Shown here: piece by piece, positions 35,715 to 44,514 of the stretch
Layout: the number at the start of each line of letters is the position of its first letter
How positions within the stretch are numbered: position 1 is the stretch's first letter
DNA from: Bradyrhizobium sp. cir1
GTDB taxonomy: Bacteria; Pseudomonadota; Alphaproteobacteria; Rhizobiales; Xanthobacteraceae
NCBI RefSeq assembly: GCF_014198245.1
Contig: NZ_JACIHE010000009.1
Location: 204,691 to 268,690 of the forward strand
DNA: 64,000 bases
Direction of reading: 5' to 3'
Made by a program: the position numbers and the translations under genes
Notes under the pieces: model-generated
What the model saw: only the letters and a program-made list of their open reading frames with translations
Told to the model about the DNA's origin: nothing
Database searches by the model: none

Positions 35715-36984
35715 GACGCGTCTCCTGGTTGGACTGGCGCTCCTGCCGGGCCTGCCTCGCACCGCCGTCCGATTGTCCCGACGACGTGCTGGCGCCGTCG
35801 AACGTGCCTTGCGACTGTGAGGATGACTGTTGCTGGCCCGAGAGCTGCGGCTGCGACTGGCCGGAGCCGCTCTGGAATCCATCGAGCGAGCCGTGCTGGA
35901 CGGGTGCGACGTCGGCGACGTAACCGGCCGACTGCATCAAATCGCGGATCGAGTCGCGCTGCTGGTCCAGCATCTGGCTCGTGTCCTTGCGTTCGGCCGC
36001 GAGGTGGATCGAGACCTCCGAGCCGACCAGGCGAAGGCGCACGGTGACGTTGCCGAGCGCCGGCGGCTCGAGGTTAACGGTCAGGATCTTGAGCGGCTGG
36101 TCCGGCGCATTGGTCTGGGACGCGGCGAGATCAGGGGCTGCGGACGCCGTTGATGCCGATGATTCCTTCAGCTCGGCGACCACGGCATTGGCGACCTGTT
36201 GCGGAGCGTTGAACTGCGCCGGGGGCAGATGAGTCTCCTGCTGGACCACGGTGACCTTGGTGGCCTCGGGCAATGCGTCCCGGGCCTGGGCTTTGACGGC
36301 GCGTTCGACATTCGCCGTGACGGCCTCGAAGCCCGACGTTGCGGGCAATGCCTTTGACGGACCCTCGTTGTCCTGCTGCGCGGCTACTGCCGCCTGCGAA
36401 CGCGCGCCGATCGGCGCGGTAGCGCCCGGCGCAGGATCAGCGGCGGCGATCTTCGCCATGCCCGTAGCCTGAACCTCGCGCTTCGACGTGGAGGAACGCT
36501 CGTCGCGCGCGGACGCATCCTTCCCGTCACCCGCCTGCGATTGCAGCTGTGACCTCACCGCCGTCACGGCAGCGAGCTCCTGTCCGACGATCGCGGGCAT
36601 GCTCGACCGGTTCGAAACATCCGCCTTTGCGGCATCGTCGACCGAACCTTGCCTCTCCGACGCGTGATCGGTCTTCTGGCCGGACGATTTGTGACTGGAG
36701 CTGGTCTCGTCGGCCAGCTCGGTGCGTTCCTGCCCCGTTTCGTCCTTCCCGGCCTGATGCGCCAGGCGCGCGCGCAGCGTTCCAGCCTTCACGGTCGTGT
36801 CGCTGGCCTCGTCGTTGAGGGCCCGCTTCGCCAGGTTCGAGACGGTGCGAAGCAGATCGTTGAACGAGGAATCCGCGTGCGATTTTGCCCCCGCGGCTTT
36901 CGCCGAACGCGACGCACCGCGCATGTTGAGGCTCTCGGCGAGACCCGAGAAGAGCTGTCCGGAGGTTCCGCTGAGTTTGGTCAT
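35665..36984 (-). CDS. fliK: Hook-length control protein FliK (MotD)
   Basis: This 439-residue secreted ruler protein is low in complexity (Ser, Gln, Ala, Lys) for 300 residues, then has the conserved C-terminal switch domain LKILTVNLEPPALGNVTVRLRLVGSEVSIHL, followed by a Q/S/G-rich tail. This is the usual FliK layout; in rhizobia it was once named MotD. The ATG overlaps the motC stop (ATGA). Confidence 0.9.
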   Translation of the reverse strand: MTKLSGTSGQLFSGLAESLNMRGASRSAKAAGAKSHADSSFNDLLRTVSNLAKRALNDEASDTTVKAGTLRARLAHQAGKDETGQERTELADETSSSHKSSGQKTDHASERQGSVDDAAKADVSNRSSMPAIVGQELAAVTAVRSQLQSQAGDGKDASARDERSSTSKREVQATGMAKIAAADPAPGATAPIGARSQAAVAAQQDNEGPSKALPATSGFEAVTANVERAVKAQARDALPEATKVTVVQQETHLPPAQFNAPQQVANAVVAELKESSASTASAAPDLAASQTNAPDQPLKILTVNLEPPALGNVTVRLRLVGSEVSIHLAAERKDTSQMLDQQRDSIRDLMQSAGYVADVAPVQHGSLDGFQSGSGQSQPQLSGQQQSSSQSQGTFDGASTSSGQSDGGARQARQERQSNQETRHDQDVAPQIRRGPVYL

Positions 36985-38174
36985 GGGCGGCGATCCTTGG
37001 CAAGGAGTTCGAGTTCGCCGAGCTGCTTCTGCGCACGCGCGAGCGTCGCGGTCGATGATGCGAGATCGAGGCGCGCCGGCGTAGCCGGAGGCTTGTCGGC
37101 GGTGGCGGCGGGTCCGCTCGCGAATGGCTTGCGAACGTCGAGCGCGAGCTGCAACGTTGCATTCAGGAGGGCAACGTCGCGCTCGGGCAGCTTCGACCGG
37201 TCGAGTGCCTTCAGCTCGGCCAGACCGCCGTCATATTCGTCGGTGAGCGCCCGCGAGGCGCCGCGGAAGAAATGCGCACGCTCGCGCTCCACTGATGCAT
37301 CGGCGCTGAGCCCCAGTGCGCGCTCGCCGGCCAGCCGGGTCACGCCCATCCGTCCACGCAGCATCGCGTTGCGCGCAATGACGAGATGAAGCTTGACGCG
37401 GTTGGCGCGGTCGATCTGCTCCAGCAGGGCGACGATCCGCGCAAAGCGGCGCTCGTCGAGCGCCAGGCTCGATTGCGTCAGGCCTGTGGAGAAGCGCTGC
37501 CAGAAATCGCCGGCATAGATCGAGTTGCGGTAATGGCGGATATAGGCCAGCGTCAGGAACTCGAACTTGTCGAAATCCTCAGCCTGCCCGACCAGCAGGA
37601 TCTCGCGCCGCAGCGCCGCCTCTTCCACCAGCGTGCCGGGCAGGAGCAGACGCGCGTCGTCCAGCCGCTCGATCGCGAGCGATGCCTCGGTGCGTGCGAA
37701 AAGCGCACCCTGCACCAGCGCGACCTGTCCGCCCAGGCCCGACGGAAGCGTCCGCGGCTTGACGTCCTTGAGCAGCTCGCGCGCTTCGTCCTGACGACCC
37801 TCGACATAGGCGAGCGCGCCATCGAATAGTCGACCGTCGACGTTGATCTTGTCGCGCGGCAGCTTGCGGACCAGTTGCGGCGCGCCGCCGCTGAGCAGGT
37901 AGATGACGACGGCCTGGCCGTTCTGCGGATTGCTCCACACGTTTGCATCGGCGGCGAGAAACTTCTCGCCGATCTGCCGGATCAGCGCGATGTGGCTGCC
38001 ATGCGCCGCGGTGTCGCCGTTGGCGATGCCGTCCTGCACCGCCTGCAAGGCACGCACGAGCTCATACGGTTCGCTTGACGTCGAGGCAGGGACCGGCGCC
38101 GGATCGGCGAGCGCGGGCGCCGCCGTCGGCGGCAACACCATCAACAAGGCGGCGCAGAGAAGCAGCCTGATCAC
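36981..38174 (-). CDS. motC: Motor protein MotC (periplasmic)
   Basis: This 397-residue protein has a signal peptide (VIRLLLCAALLMVLPPTAAPALA) and a helical periplasmic body matching rhizobial MotC (PYELVRALQAVQDGIANGDTAAH; ERARALG-type TPR-like repeats). In Sinorhizobium MotC binds MotB and is needed for motor rotation. The start is GTG at 38174, overlapping the motB stop (GTGA). Confidence 0.9.
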   Translation of the reverse strand: MIRLLLCAALLMVLPPTAAPALADPAPVPASTSSEPYELVRALQAVQDGIANGDTAAHGSHIALIRQIGEKFLAADANVWSNPQNGQAVVIYLLSGGAPQLVRKLPRDKINVDGRLFDGALAYVEGRQDEARELLKDVKPRTLPSGLGGQVALVQGALFARTEASLAIERLDDARLLLPGTLVEEAALRREILLVGQAEDFDKFEFLTLAYIRHYRNSIYAGDFWQRFSTGLTQSSLALDERRFARIVALLEQIDRANRVKLHLVIARNAMLRGRMGVTRLAGERALGLSADASVERERAHFFRGASRALTDEYDGGLAELKALDRSKLPERDVALLNATLQLALDVRKPFASGPAATADKPPATPARLDLASSTATLARAQKQLGELELLAKDRRP

Positions 38175-39481
38175 GGACGCTTCTCCCGGATCAGGATCTC
38201 GATCCGACGATTCTGCGCGGCTGCCGGGTCGCTGGGAAGTTTCGGCCGCCGGTCGGCATAACCTTCGACATGCTCGATTCGCAGTGCATCGACGCCGGAG
38301 CGGACCAGCATGTAATAGGCCATCTGCGCACGCGCGGTCGACAGCCGCCAATTGTCGTAGTTCTCCGATTTGTACGGCCGATTGTCGGTGTGGCCGCGGA
38401 CGATGATCATGCCGGGGCGCTTCGCCAGCAGCGGCCCGATCTTGTCGATCACCCGGATGAGTTCGGGCCGCGGCTCGGCCGAGCCGACCGCGAACATGCC
38501 GAAGCTCGCATCGTCGGTCAGGCTGACCAGCAGGCCTTCCTCGACCTGACGCACCTCGGCCACCGGTCCCGCACCTGCCTTGATGTCCGACAGTGCATCG
38601 GCGATCGCGGACTGCAGCTGCTTGACGGTGGGTTGCTGCGTTTGCGCAGCTTCGCGCGGTTCGGAATCCTTCTTCGCGTCGTTGGGACGCGCCTGCGCGC
38701 CGGGCTGCGCGTTCGCCTGGATGCTGCCGTCGCGGGACGACTGCGACGGCGCGGGTCCCGGCGGCAGCAGGGGCGACAGGCTCGCGGACGACGCATCCGC
38801 GTTCGGAGCGATGCTTCCACCGGCATCATCCGTCTTGGCGCGGCGCGCCTGCGGCTCGCCCTGCCCCGCGCCGGACGCGTTGTCGCGCGCGGACGCGTTG
38901 GGCTTCGGCTCGCTTTCGATGATGCGATCCGCGTCCTTCGAGGCCTGCGGCGCCAGCTTCCAATAGCCGGGGTCGAAGGGATCTCGATAGGCGTCGCCGC
39001 CCTTGAGCCCGTCCTCTTCCGCCGAGGTCAGCGAGCCGGCGCGACGCTGGCCCGAGGCCTCGTTCGCGTTGTTGGCGATCTCGGCAAGCGTCGCATAGGG
39101 ATCGCGGAACAGGACCTTCTCCTCGTAGAACGGCGGCTTCTCGGCCGTCGGGGAGTCGCCGCGACGTTCCTCGCTCGGCCCACCCGGCTGACGCCGGCCC
39201 TCCTGGCCGTCGAACGTGGTCGGCTCCTTCTTGGTGAGATCCTTCAGACCTTTCGGCGCCGGCGCGTTCTCGGCGAGCTTGATCGGGTTGAAGTAGCTCG
39301 CAACCACCTGCTTCTGGTCCTGGTTGAGCGCGTTGAGCAGCCACATGACCAGGAAGAACGCCATCATCGCGGTCATGAAATCCGCATAGGCAATCTTCCA
39401 TACGCCGCCGTGATGCGCCTCCTCGGCGAAGGCGCTGCGCCGGCGGACGATCACGAGCTCCTGCTTGACCTCTTCCACCAT
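38171..39481 (-). CDS. motB: Stator protein MotB
   Basis: This 436-residue inner-membrane stator subunit has its single membrane helix at about 31-52, with the proton-carrying aspartate D34 in KIAYADFMTAMMAFFLVMWLL. A long charged linker follows. The C-terminal OmpA-like peptidoglycan-binding domain has IIVRGHTDNRPY and NWRLSTARAQM. The long linker is normal for rhizobial MotB. Its partner motA is at 54736. Confidence 0.95.
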   Translation of the reverse strand: MVEEVKQELVIVRRRSAFAEEAHHGGVWKIAYADFMTAMMAFFLVMWLLNALNQDQKQVVASYFNPIKLAENAPAPKGLKDLTKKEPTTFDGQEGRRQPGGPSEERRGDSPTAEKPPFYEEKVLFRDPYATLAEIANNANEASGQRRAGSLTSAEEDGLKGGDAYRDPFDPGYWKLAPQASKDADRIIESEPKPNASARDNASGAGQGEPQARRAKTDDAGGSIAPNADASSASLSPLLPPGPAPSQSSRDGSIQANAQPGAQARPNDAKKDSEPREAAQTQQPTVKQLQSAIADALSDIKAGAGPVAEVRQVEEGLLVSLTDDASFGMFAVGSAEPRPELIRVIDKIGPLLAKRPGMIIVRGHTDNRPYKSENYDNWRLSTARAQMAYYMLVRSGVDALRIEHVEGYADRRPKLPSDPAAAQNRRIEILIREKRP

Positions 39482-39486
39482 GGCTG

Positions 39487-40170
39487 CTACCGGCGCGCCT
39501 CCTTCAGACGTTCGCCCCAGGCTGTGATCTGCGTCTCGATCACGGTCTGGTCGGCGACGACGCGGACCTCAGAAGTCTCGGCGACCTCGTACTCGACTCC
39601 CGTGCGCCTGCTAGCCTCGAGCTGGGTTCTCACGAGGTCGAGCAGCTCGCTCGGGCCGGTGACCTTGAATACCGGCACCGGCGAATTGCCGGTCAGCGCC
39701 GCAATCTGCTCGACCAGCGATCCAACCGCCTTGTCGCGGACCGCATCGGCAAGGAAAGGCAGCAGGATGCGCGCGACGGAGCTCGCGATGTTGGTTTCGA
39801 TCTCGCGGCAAGCCGCCTCGAAGCCGCCGACGATCGCGGCCGCCTGCTGGTCGGACCACTTGGCCCGCTCTTCGCCGAGCCGGATCGCGCTGCGGACGCG
39901 CTCCTCGGCAACCCTGGCATCGCCTTCGGCAACACCGGCGGCATGGCCGCGACGATAGGCATCGTCGAGAAGATTGACGGGCGGAGCTTCCGCTTCGGGC
40001 ACTGGAGGCGCCGGCTGACGCTGCGGCTGAGCCTGCGGTTGCGGCTCGCGCCGGGCCTCCTTCGGCCTCGTCAACACGTCCTGGATCTTGGGCGGCGGAG
40101 GCGGCGGCGGCGACTTGACCCGGCCATTCGCGTCGAACTGCGTCAGGAGTTTTCCGATTGCCGCGTTCAT
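39487..40170 (-). CDS. FliH-like export ATPase regulator
   Basis: This 227-residue protein has a proline-rich N-terminus (PPPPPPP, then Q/P repeats), a central helix with spaced glycines (AYRRGHAAGVAEGDARVAEERVRSA) and a C-terminal alpha/beta part. That is the layout of FliH, which holds FliI at the export gate. It sits between fliF and motB with an ATG overlapping the fliF stop. Similarity is by pattern, not strong identity. Confidence 0.72.
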   Translation of the reverse strand: MNAAIGKLLTQFDANGRVKSPPPPPPPKIQDVLTRPKEARREPQPQAQPQRQPAPPVPEAEAPPVNLLDDAYRRGHAAGVAEGDARVAEERVRSAIRLGEERAKWSDQQAAAIVGGFEAACREIETNIASSVARILLPFLADAVRDKAVGSLVEQIAALTGNSPVPVFKVTGPSELLDLVRTQLEASRRTGVEYEVAETSEVRVVADQTVIETQITAWGERLKEARR

Positions 40171-41795
40171 GCCGCCTCCTCGCGTCGCATCCAGTCTTTA
40201 AGGATCGCTGCCGCTTGCCCCTGATCGAGCCGGACGATCTGCTCGAGCCGCTTCTGCGGTGTTCGCTGCATCTTGCCTTCGAGATCCTCAACGAGGTTGA
40301 GTTCGGGATCCTGGCTCTCGGTCAATGCAAGGGCCGCGGCGGCTTCGAGCTCGGCAGCCTCAGCCGCCTCGGTCTGCTCCTGCGCCGCACGATGGGTCAG
40401 AATGCCGTTGACCGCGGGCCGAAGTCCGAACCAGACCAGCATCGAAGCGACGGCCAGGATCGTCACCGCGTTGATGACGCTGCCGAGCTGCTTGTTGATC
40501 ATCTCGACGAAGCTGATCGGCGGCACCGGCGCGAGTTCGCGCGAGCCTTCGATGAAGTCGACGGCTGTGACCTGGATCTGGTCGCCGCGCGTCTTGTCCA
40601 GCCCGCCGGCCGTCGCCGCGAGCTGGCTGATCTCGGCGAGCTTGCTGTCGACGATGGCCTGGTTGCTCTTGTCGCCGAGATCGGCGACCAGACGCGCGCG
40701 GTTGACCAGCACGGCGATGAAGAGCTTCTTGACCAGATAGCCGTCGCTCACCGTCGTCGTGGTCTTCGACGACACCTCGAAATTGGTGACGTCCTCGCGG
40801 CGGGTCTTGTCCTCGCTGGAGTTCTTGCCACCGCCGGCGTTCACCTGCTGATCGGGGAGGTTCTGTTGCACCGTGGTCGGCTGCGAACGGTCCGCGTTCT
40901 GCGACGATTCCTTCTCGCGCACGTTCCGCACCGAACGTTCGGCGCGGCTCTCCGGGTCGTAGACGGTCTCGTTGATCTGCCGCTTGTCGGTAGAGAGCTG
41001 CGGGGCGACGCTGACCTCGAAATTGTCCAGGCCCAGATACGGCGTCAGCGCCTTGCGGATGTTCTCCTGCACCATCCCGCCGACCGTCTTCTGCAGGCTC
41101 GCCATCTTGGTCGGCGCGGCGCTTGCCTCGTCCTCCTCGGCGAGCAGCATCGAGCCGTCGGCATCAAGCACCGTCACCTTGTCGCGGCTCATGCCGGGGA
41201 TGGCGGCCGCGACCAGATGACGGATCGACTGCGCCGTGCGCGCCTCGATCGCGCCGTCGGTGCGCAGCACGACCGATGCCGAAGGCGGCTGCTGGGTCGC
41301 GCGGAACGAGCCGCGCACCGGCAGCACGATGTGCACGCGCGCGGCCTTCACGCCCTTCATCAGCTGGACGGTGCGCGCGATCTCGCCCTCGAGCGCGCGC
41401 AGCTTCGTCACTTCCTGCATGAACGAGGTCAGGCCGAGCGAGCCGATCTTGTCGAACAGCTCGTAACCGGAATTGGCGCTGGTCGGCAGGCCTTTCTCGG
41501 CGAGCAGCATGCGCGCCTGCATGGTCTGGCTCGGACGCACCGAGACGGCGTCACCGGCGGTATTGACGTCGAAGGCGATGTTCTGCTCGCGCAGCGCTGC
41601 GCCCATGCGCGTCACGTCTTCGCGGGTGAGGCCGGTATAGAGCGTCTCGAATTCGGGTCGGCTCAGATAGTACGCGCCGCCGACGACGGTGACGAGAACG
41701 GCAAAGCCGATCAACCCCAGGGCCATCAGCCGTCGCGGTCCAAGCTCCAGCAGATTGTTGAGCAGTTGCTGTATCTGCGCACGACTGAACAGCAT
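40167..41795 (-). CDS. fliF: Flagellar MS-ring protein FliF
   Basis: This 542-residue inner-membrane ring protein has a first membrane helix near 25-46, ring-building domains (SVRPSQTMQARMLLAEKGLP; ARVHIVLPVRGSFR with ASVVLRT) and a second helix near 435-455. The C-terminal tail that binds FliG includes PELNLVEDLEGKMQRTPQKRLEQIV. I chose the ATG at 41795 with ACGAGG upstream. It leads the fliF-fliH-motB-motC-fliK-transglycosylase operon, with a LafR box 45 nt upstream. Confidence 0.96.
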   Translation of the reverse strand: MLFSRAQIQQLLNNLLELGPRRLMALGLIGFAVLVTVVGGAYYLSRPEFETLYTGLTREDVTRMGAALREQNIAFDVNTAGDAVSVRPSQTMQARMLLAEKGLPTSANSGYELFDKIGSLGLTSFMQEVTKLRALEGEIARTVQLMKGVKAARVHIVLPVRGSFRATQQPPSASVVLRTDGAIEARTAQSIRHLVAAAIPGMSRDKVTVLDADGSMLLAEEDEASAAPTKMASLQKTVGGMVQENIRKALTPYLGLDNFEVSVAPQLSTDKRQINETVYDPESRAERSVRNVREKESSQNADRSQPTTVQQNLPDQQVNAGGGKNSSEDKTRREDVTNFEVSSKTTTTVSDGYLVKKLFIAVLVNRARLVADLGDKSNQAIVDSKLAEISQLAATAGGLDKTRGDQIQVTAVDFIEGSRELAPVPPISFVEMINKQLGSVINAVTILAVASMLVWFGLRPAVNGILTHRAAQEQTEAAEAAELEAAAALALTESQDPELNLVEDLEGKMQRTPQKRLEQIVRLDQGQAAAILKDWMRREEAA

Positions 41796-41839
41796 ATGAC
41801 CTCGTACCAATGCGAACGTAGAGGACACTCCGCTGCCAA

Positions 41840-41855
41840 CCTTGTCTGAAGGTTG
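41840..41855 (-). promoter_or_regulatory. Candidate LafR box, fliF operon
   Basis: The coding-strand sequence is CAACCTTCAGACAAGG, followed after 9 nt by GAGTGT. It lies 45 nt before the fliF ATG. This is one of the weaker copies but at the standard distance. Confidence 0.5.
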
Positions 41856-42049
41856 CGCGAGACAACGAATGTGTCGGTTCGCGGGTGAGGCGTGGTAAAT
41901 TTACAAGAAATCGAGTGACGCGGCCGCGTATCGGTGCACAGGCGGCTGCAGCACGGCGCAAGCGGCTGCGGCGTGCTGCTCGAAATCTGGCGTCAGGGGA
42001 TCGATTGCAGGCACATCTTGTGCCGTCATATCCGCCGGTCATGGCGGAG

Positions 42050-42073
42050 ACCGTGCTCCCGAGGGAGCACGGT
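42050..42073 (-). terminator. Terminator hairpin after the second flagellin
   Basis: ACCGTGCTCCC and GGGAGCACGGT form an 11-bp perfect stem with a 2-nt tip, 18 nt beyond the flagellin stop. No T run follows on the minus strand, so it may act through 3-prime-end stabilisation more than classical termination. Confidence 0.65.
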
Positions 42074-42091
42074 CGTTTTCGAAGCCGCGGC

Positions 42092-43039
42092 TTAGCGGAA
42101 CAGCGAGAGGATGCTCTGGCTGTTCTGGTTGGCGATCGAGAGCGCCTGAACGCCGAGCTGCTGCTGGGTCTGAAGCGCCTGCAGGCGCGTCGATTCCGCA
42201 TTCATGTCGGCGTCGACGAGCTGGCCGATACCGCGATCCACGGAGTCCATCAGGTTCTTGACGAATTCCGTGTTGGTCGCGATGCGGTTCTTGACGGCAC
42301 CGAGATTGGCGGCGGCCGAGGCAACCGTGTTGATCGCAGCGGTGACCTGGGTGATGTAGCCGTCGAGCTTGGTCTGGTCAGTCGCCGCGTCGGTCAGCGC
42401 ACCGATGGCGAGCGTGTCGACCGACGCGAACCCGGTCGAGCTGCTGCCGATCACCGTATCCAGGATACCGGTCTTGGTTGCGCCGTTGACGGTGTAGAGC
42501 GCGAAGGTGGCCGTGGTCACCGTGATGGAGCCGATGGTGGGCGTACCGCCGACACGCGAGTACGACGACACGAGGTTGAAGCTCGTCGGCGTGGCCGTGG
42601 AACCGGTCGAGGTGTCGATGCTCAGCCAGTTGATGCCGTTGATCGTTGCCGAGTTGGCCTTCAGCTTCATATCCTGCTGGATCTGGGTGATTTCCGACTG
42701 GATTTTGGTCCGGTCGATACCGGCGGTCTTGGCTTCGACCAGCAGGGCCTGGAGCTTGGTCAGGCCGGAGTCCTTGTCACCGATGACCGTGTTCAGAGCG
42801 GTGTATTCGGTGTCCACCATCGCGGCCGACAGACCGAGCGAGTCGGAGACCGCGGAGAGCGCGGCGTTGTCGGAGCGCATCGAGGTCGCAATCGACCAAT
42901 AGGCCGAGTTATCCGCGGCAGTCGAAACGCGCTGGCCGGTCGAGATCCGGTTCTGCGTGGTCGCGAGCTGCGAGCTGACGTTGCGGAGGGTCTGCAGCGC
43001 GGTCATTGCAGACGAGTTGGTGAGAAGGCTAGAACCCAT
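42092..43039 (-). CDS. lafA2: Flagellin (second of two tandem genes)
   Basis: This 315-residue filament protein has conserved D0/D1 helices at both ends (SSAMTALQTLRNVSSQLATTQNRISTGQRV; ENSQSILSLFR-type end) and a short variable centre. Small size fits thin lateral flagella. It is nearly the same as the 311-residue neighbour; differences concentrate in the middle and in a few end positions. The ATG at 43039 follows AAAGGGACAT. It has its own promoter and a structured leader. The symbol follows the Bradyrhizobium lateral flagellin names by gene order and is tentative. Confidence 0.93.
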   Translation of the reverse strand: MGSSLLTNSSAMTALQTLRNVSSQLATTQNRISTGQRVSTAADNSAYWSIATSMRSDNAALSAVSDSLGLSAAMVDTEYTALNTVIGDKDSGLTKLQALLVEAKTAGIDRTKIQSEITQIQQDMKLKANSATINGINWLSIDTSTGSTATPTSFNLVSSYSRVGGTPTIGSITVTTATFALYTVNGATKTGILDTVIGSSSTGFASVDTLAIGALTDAATDQTKLDGYITQVTAAINTVASAAANLGAVKNRIATNTEFVKNLMDSVDRGIGQLVDADMNAESTRLQALQTQQQLGVQALSIANQNSQSILSLFR

Positions 43040-43158
43040 TTTTGATGTCCCTTTGACGATTGAATTAAGTTTGGGGACATACCGGGCTTGCACCGGTACG
43101 GCAGGGCGGCGTCATGCCTTTGGGCCACGGAAATGCGTGTGAAGACCCAACCTGTCGT
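43040..43158 (-). promoter_or_regulatory. Conserved structured flagellin mRNA leader (second gene)
   Basis: About 119 nt from the predicted start site. Plus-strand GGGACAT (43074-43080) and ATGTCCC (43045-43051) give a 7-bp RNA stem that would cover the Shine-Dalgarno GGGA. A second hairpin is ACCGG/CCGGT (43081-43097). Both recur in the other flagellin leader. Confidence 0.65.
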
Positions 43159-43180
43159 AGCGGTGAGGTTACCCGCCGAA

Positions 43181-43196
43181 GCTTGTGCGAGGCTTG
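43181..43196 (-). promoter_or_regulatory. Candidate LafR box, second flagellin
   Basis: The coding-strand sequence is CAAGCCTCGCACAAGC, the clearest CAAGC direct repeat (11-bp period). It is followed by TTCGGCGGG (9 nt) and TAACCT (43171-43166). It lies 142 nt before the ATG. Confidence 0.7.
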
Positions 43197-43269
43197 TGGC
43201 CCTGTGACTCGGTTGCAACAACCGGCCTGAATCACGGCGTGGACGCGGCATCACACCGGACAAAAGAAG

Positions 43270-43295
43270 GGCCGCGCTTCGCGAGAAGCGCGGCC
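43270..43295 (-). terminator. Intrinsic terminator after the first flagellin
   Basis: GGCCGCGCTTC and GAAGCGCGGCC form an 11-bp perfect stem with a 4-nt loop, followed on the minus strand by CTTCTTTTG. It lies 20 nt beyond the flagellin stop and separates the two flagellin transcripts. Confidence 0.85.
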
Positions 43296-43315
43296 CCCCC
43301 CAGATGAGTTGGGGT

Positions 43316-44251
43316 TTAGCGGAACAGCGACAGGATGCTCTGGCTGCTGTTGTTGGCGATCGAGAGCGCCTGAACGCCAAGCTGCTGCTGGACCTGGAGG
43401 GCCGCAAGGCGAGTGGATTCCTGGTTCATGTCAGCGTCGACGAGCTGGCCGACACCGCGGTCCACCGAGTCCATCAGGGACTTGACGAACTCCGTGTTGG
43501 TCGAGATGCGGTTCTTGACGGCACCGAGATTGGCGGCGGCCGAGGCCACCGAGCCGATGGCGGCGGTGACCTGCGCGATATAGCCGTCGAGCTTGGTCTG
43601 GTCAGTCGCCGCGTCGGTCAGCGAGCCGATGGCGATCGTGTCGATCGAGGCGCCGGTGGAGCCGGCCACCGTATCCAGGATACCGGTCTTGGTTGCGCCG
43701 CCGGTGGTGTAGAGCGCGTAGGTGGCGGTCGTCACCGTGATGGAGCCGATGGTGGGCGTGCTGCCGACGCGCGAGTACGACGACACGAGGCTGAAGCTCG
43801 TCGGCGTGGCCGTGGATCCGGTCGAGGTGTCGATGCTCAGCCAGTTGATGCCGTTGATCGTCGCCGAGCCCGCCGTCGACTTCATCTGCTGCTGGATCTG
43901 GGTGATGTCAGCCTGGATCTTGGTCCGGTCAATACCGGCGGTCTTGGCTTCGACCAGCAGCGCCTGCAGCTTGGTCAGACCGGAGTCCTTGTCGCCGATG
44001 ACCGTGTTCAGAGCGGTGTATTCGGTGTCGACAGTCGCGGCCGACAGACCGAGCGAGTCGGAGACCGCGGAGAGCGCGGCGTTGTCGGAGCGCATCGACG
44101 TCGCGATCGACCAGTAGGCAGCGTTGTCCGAAGCGGTCGACACGCGCTGGCCGGTGGAGATACGGGTCTGCGTGGTGGCGAGCTGCGAGCTGACAGACCG
44201 CAGGGTCTGGAGCGCGGTCATGGCAGTCGAGTTCGTAAGCAGGCTTGACAT
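43316..44251 (-). CDS. lafA1: Flagellin (first of two tandem genes)
   Basis: This 311-residue filament subunit starts MSSLLTNSTAMTALQTLRSVSSQLATTQTRIS and ends NNSSQSILSLFR, the conserved polymerisation helices. The centre is short, with many Ser/Thr. It is a close duplicate of the next gene, each with its own promoter, leader and terminator. The ATG at 44251 follows AAAGGGACAT. Export is by the type III apparatus encoded around it. The symbol is by analogy with Bradyrhizobium lateral flagellins. Confidence 0.93.
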   Translation of the reverse strand: MSSLLTNSTAMTALQTLRSVSSQLATTQTRISTGQRVSTASDNAAYWSIATSMRSDNAALSAVSDSLGLSAATVDTEYTALNTVIGDKDSGLTKLQALLVEAKTAGIDRTKIQADITQIQQQMKSTAGSATINGINWLSIDTSTGSTATPTSFSLVSSYSRVGSTPTIGSITVTTATYALYTTGGATKTGILDTVAGSTGASIDTIAIGSLTDAATDQTKLDGYIAQVTAAIGSVASAAANLGAVKNRISTNTEFVKSLMDSVDRGVGQLVDADMNQESTRLAALQVQQQLGVQALSIANNSSQSILSLFR

Positions 44252-44369
44252 TGCGAATGTCCCTTTATGTACGCGTTACATTTTCACGAGGGGACATACC
44301 GGGCTTTCACCGGTACGGAGGGGCGGCATCATGCCTTTGGACTGATGTGGGTGGCGTCCAACCCGCCGT
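44252..44369 (-). promoter_or_regulatory. Conserved structured flagellin mRNA leader (first gene)
   Basis: About 118 nt. Plus-strand GGGACAT (44291-44297) and ATGTCCC (44257-44263) pair in the RNA over the Shine-Dalgarno segment. The ACCGG/CCGGT hairpin is at 44298-44314, and a GGCATGATGCC hairpin lies just upstream in the RNA. The arrangement matches the other leader. Confidence 0.65.
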
Positions 44370-44391
44370 GCCGCATTGCTAGCACGCCGAA

Positions 44392-44407
44392 TCTTGCGCC
44401 GAGATTA
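44392..44407 (-). promoter_or_regulatory. Candidate LafR box, first flagellin
   Basis: The coding-strand sequence is TAATCTCGGCGCAAGA, a weaker copy, followed by TTCGGCGTG-C and TAGCAA (44381-44376). It lies 141 nt before the ATG, within one nucleotide of the position at the other flagellin. Confidence 0.6.
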
Positions 44408-44441
44408 AGACCGACTTGAATTTCGTAGCAAAATCATATGG

Positions 44442-44491
44442 TTACCATTACCCTCCGGTAACCATAAGCCGGTACTTCTCGCTAACCATAA
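44442..44491. repeat. Three short direct repeats upstream of the first flagellin promoter
   Basis: TTACCATTA (44442-44450), TAACCATAA (44459-44467) and TAACCATAA (44483-44491) lie between the flagellin LafR box and the end of fliP. No such array precedes the second flagellin. They look like binding sites for an unknown protein. Confidence 0.5.
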
Positions 44492-44514
44492 CCCGCCTGC
44501 TGGCCGACGGTCCG

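Noticed and set aside
40158..41849. 563-codon plus-strand frame
   Set aside because: It is antisense to fliF and has no protein-like segments.
42092..44251. The tandem flagellins as a recent repeat or assembly duplication
   Set aside because: The two genes differ in length, in many internal positions and in terminators and upstream repeats, so they are genuine paralogs.
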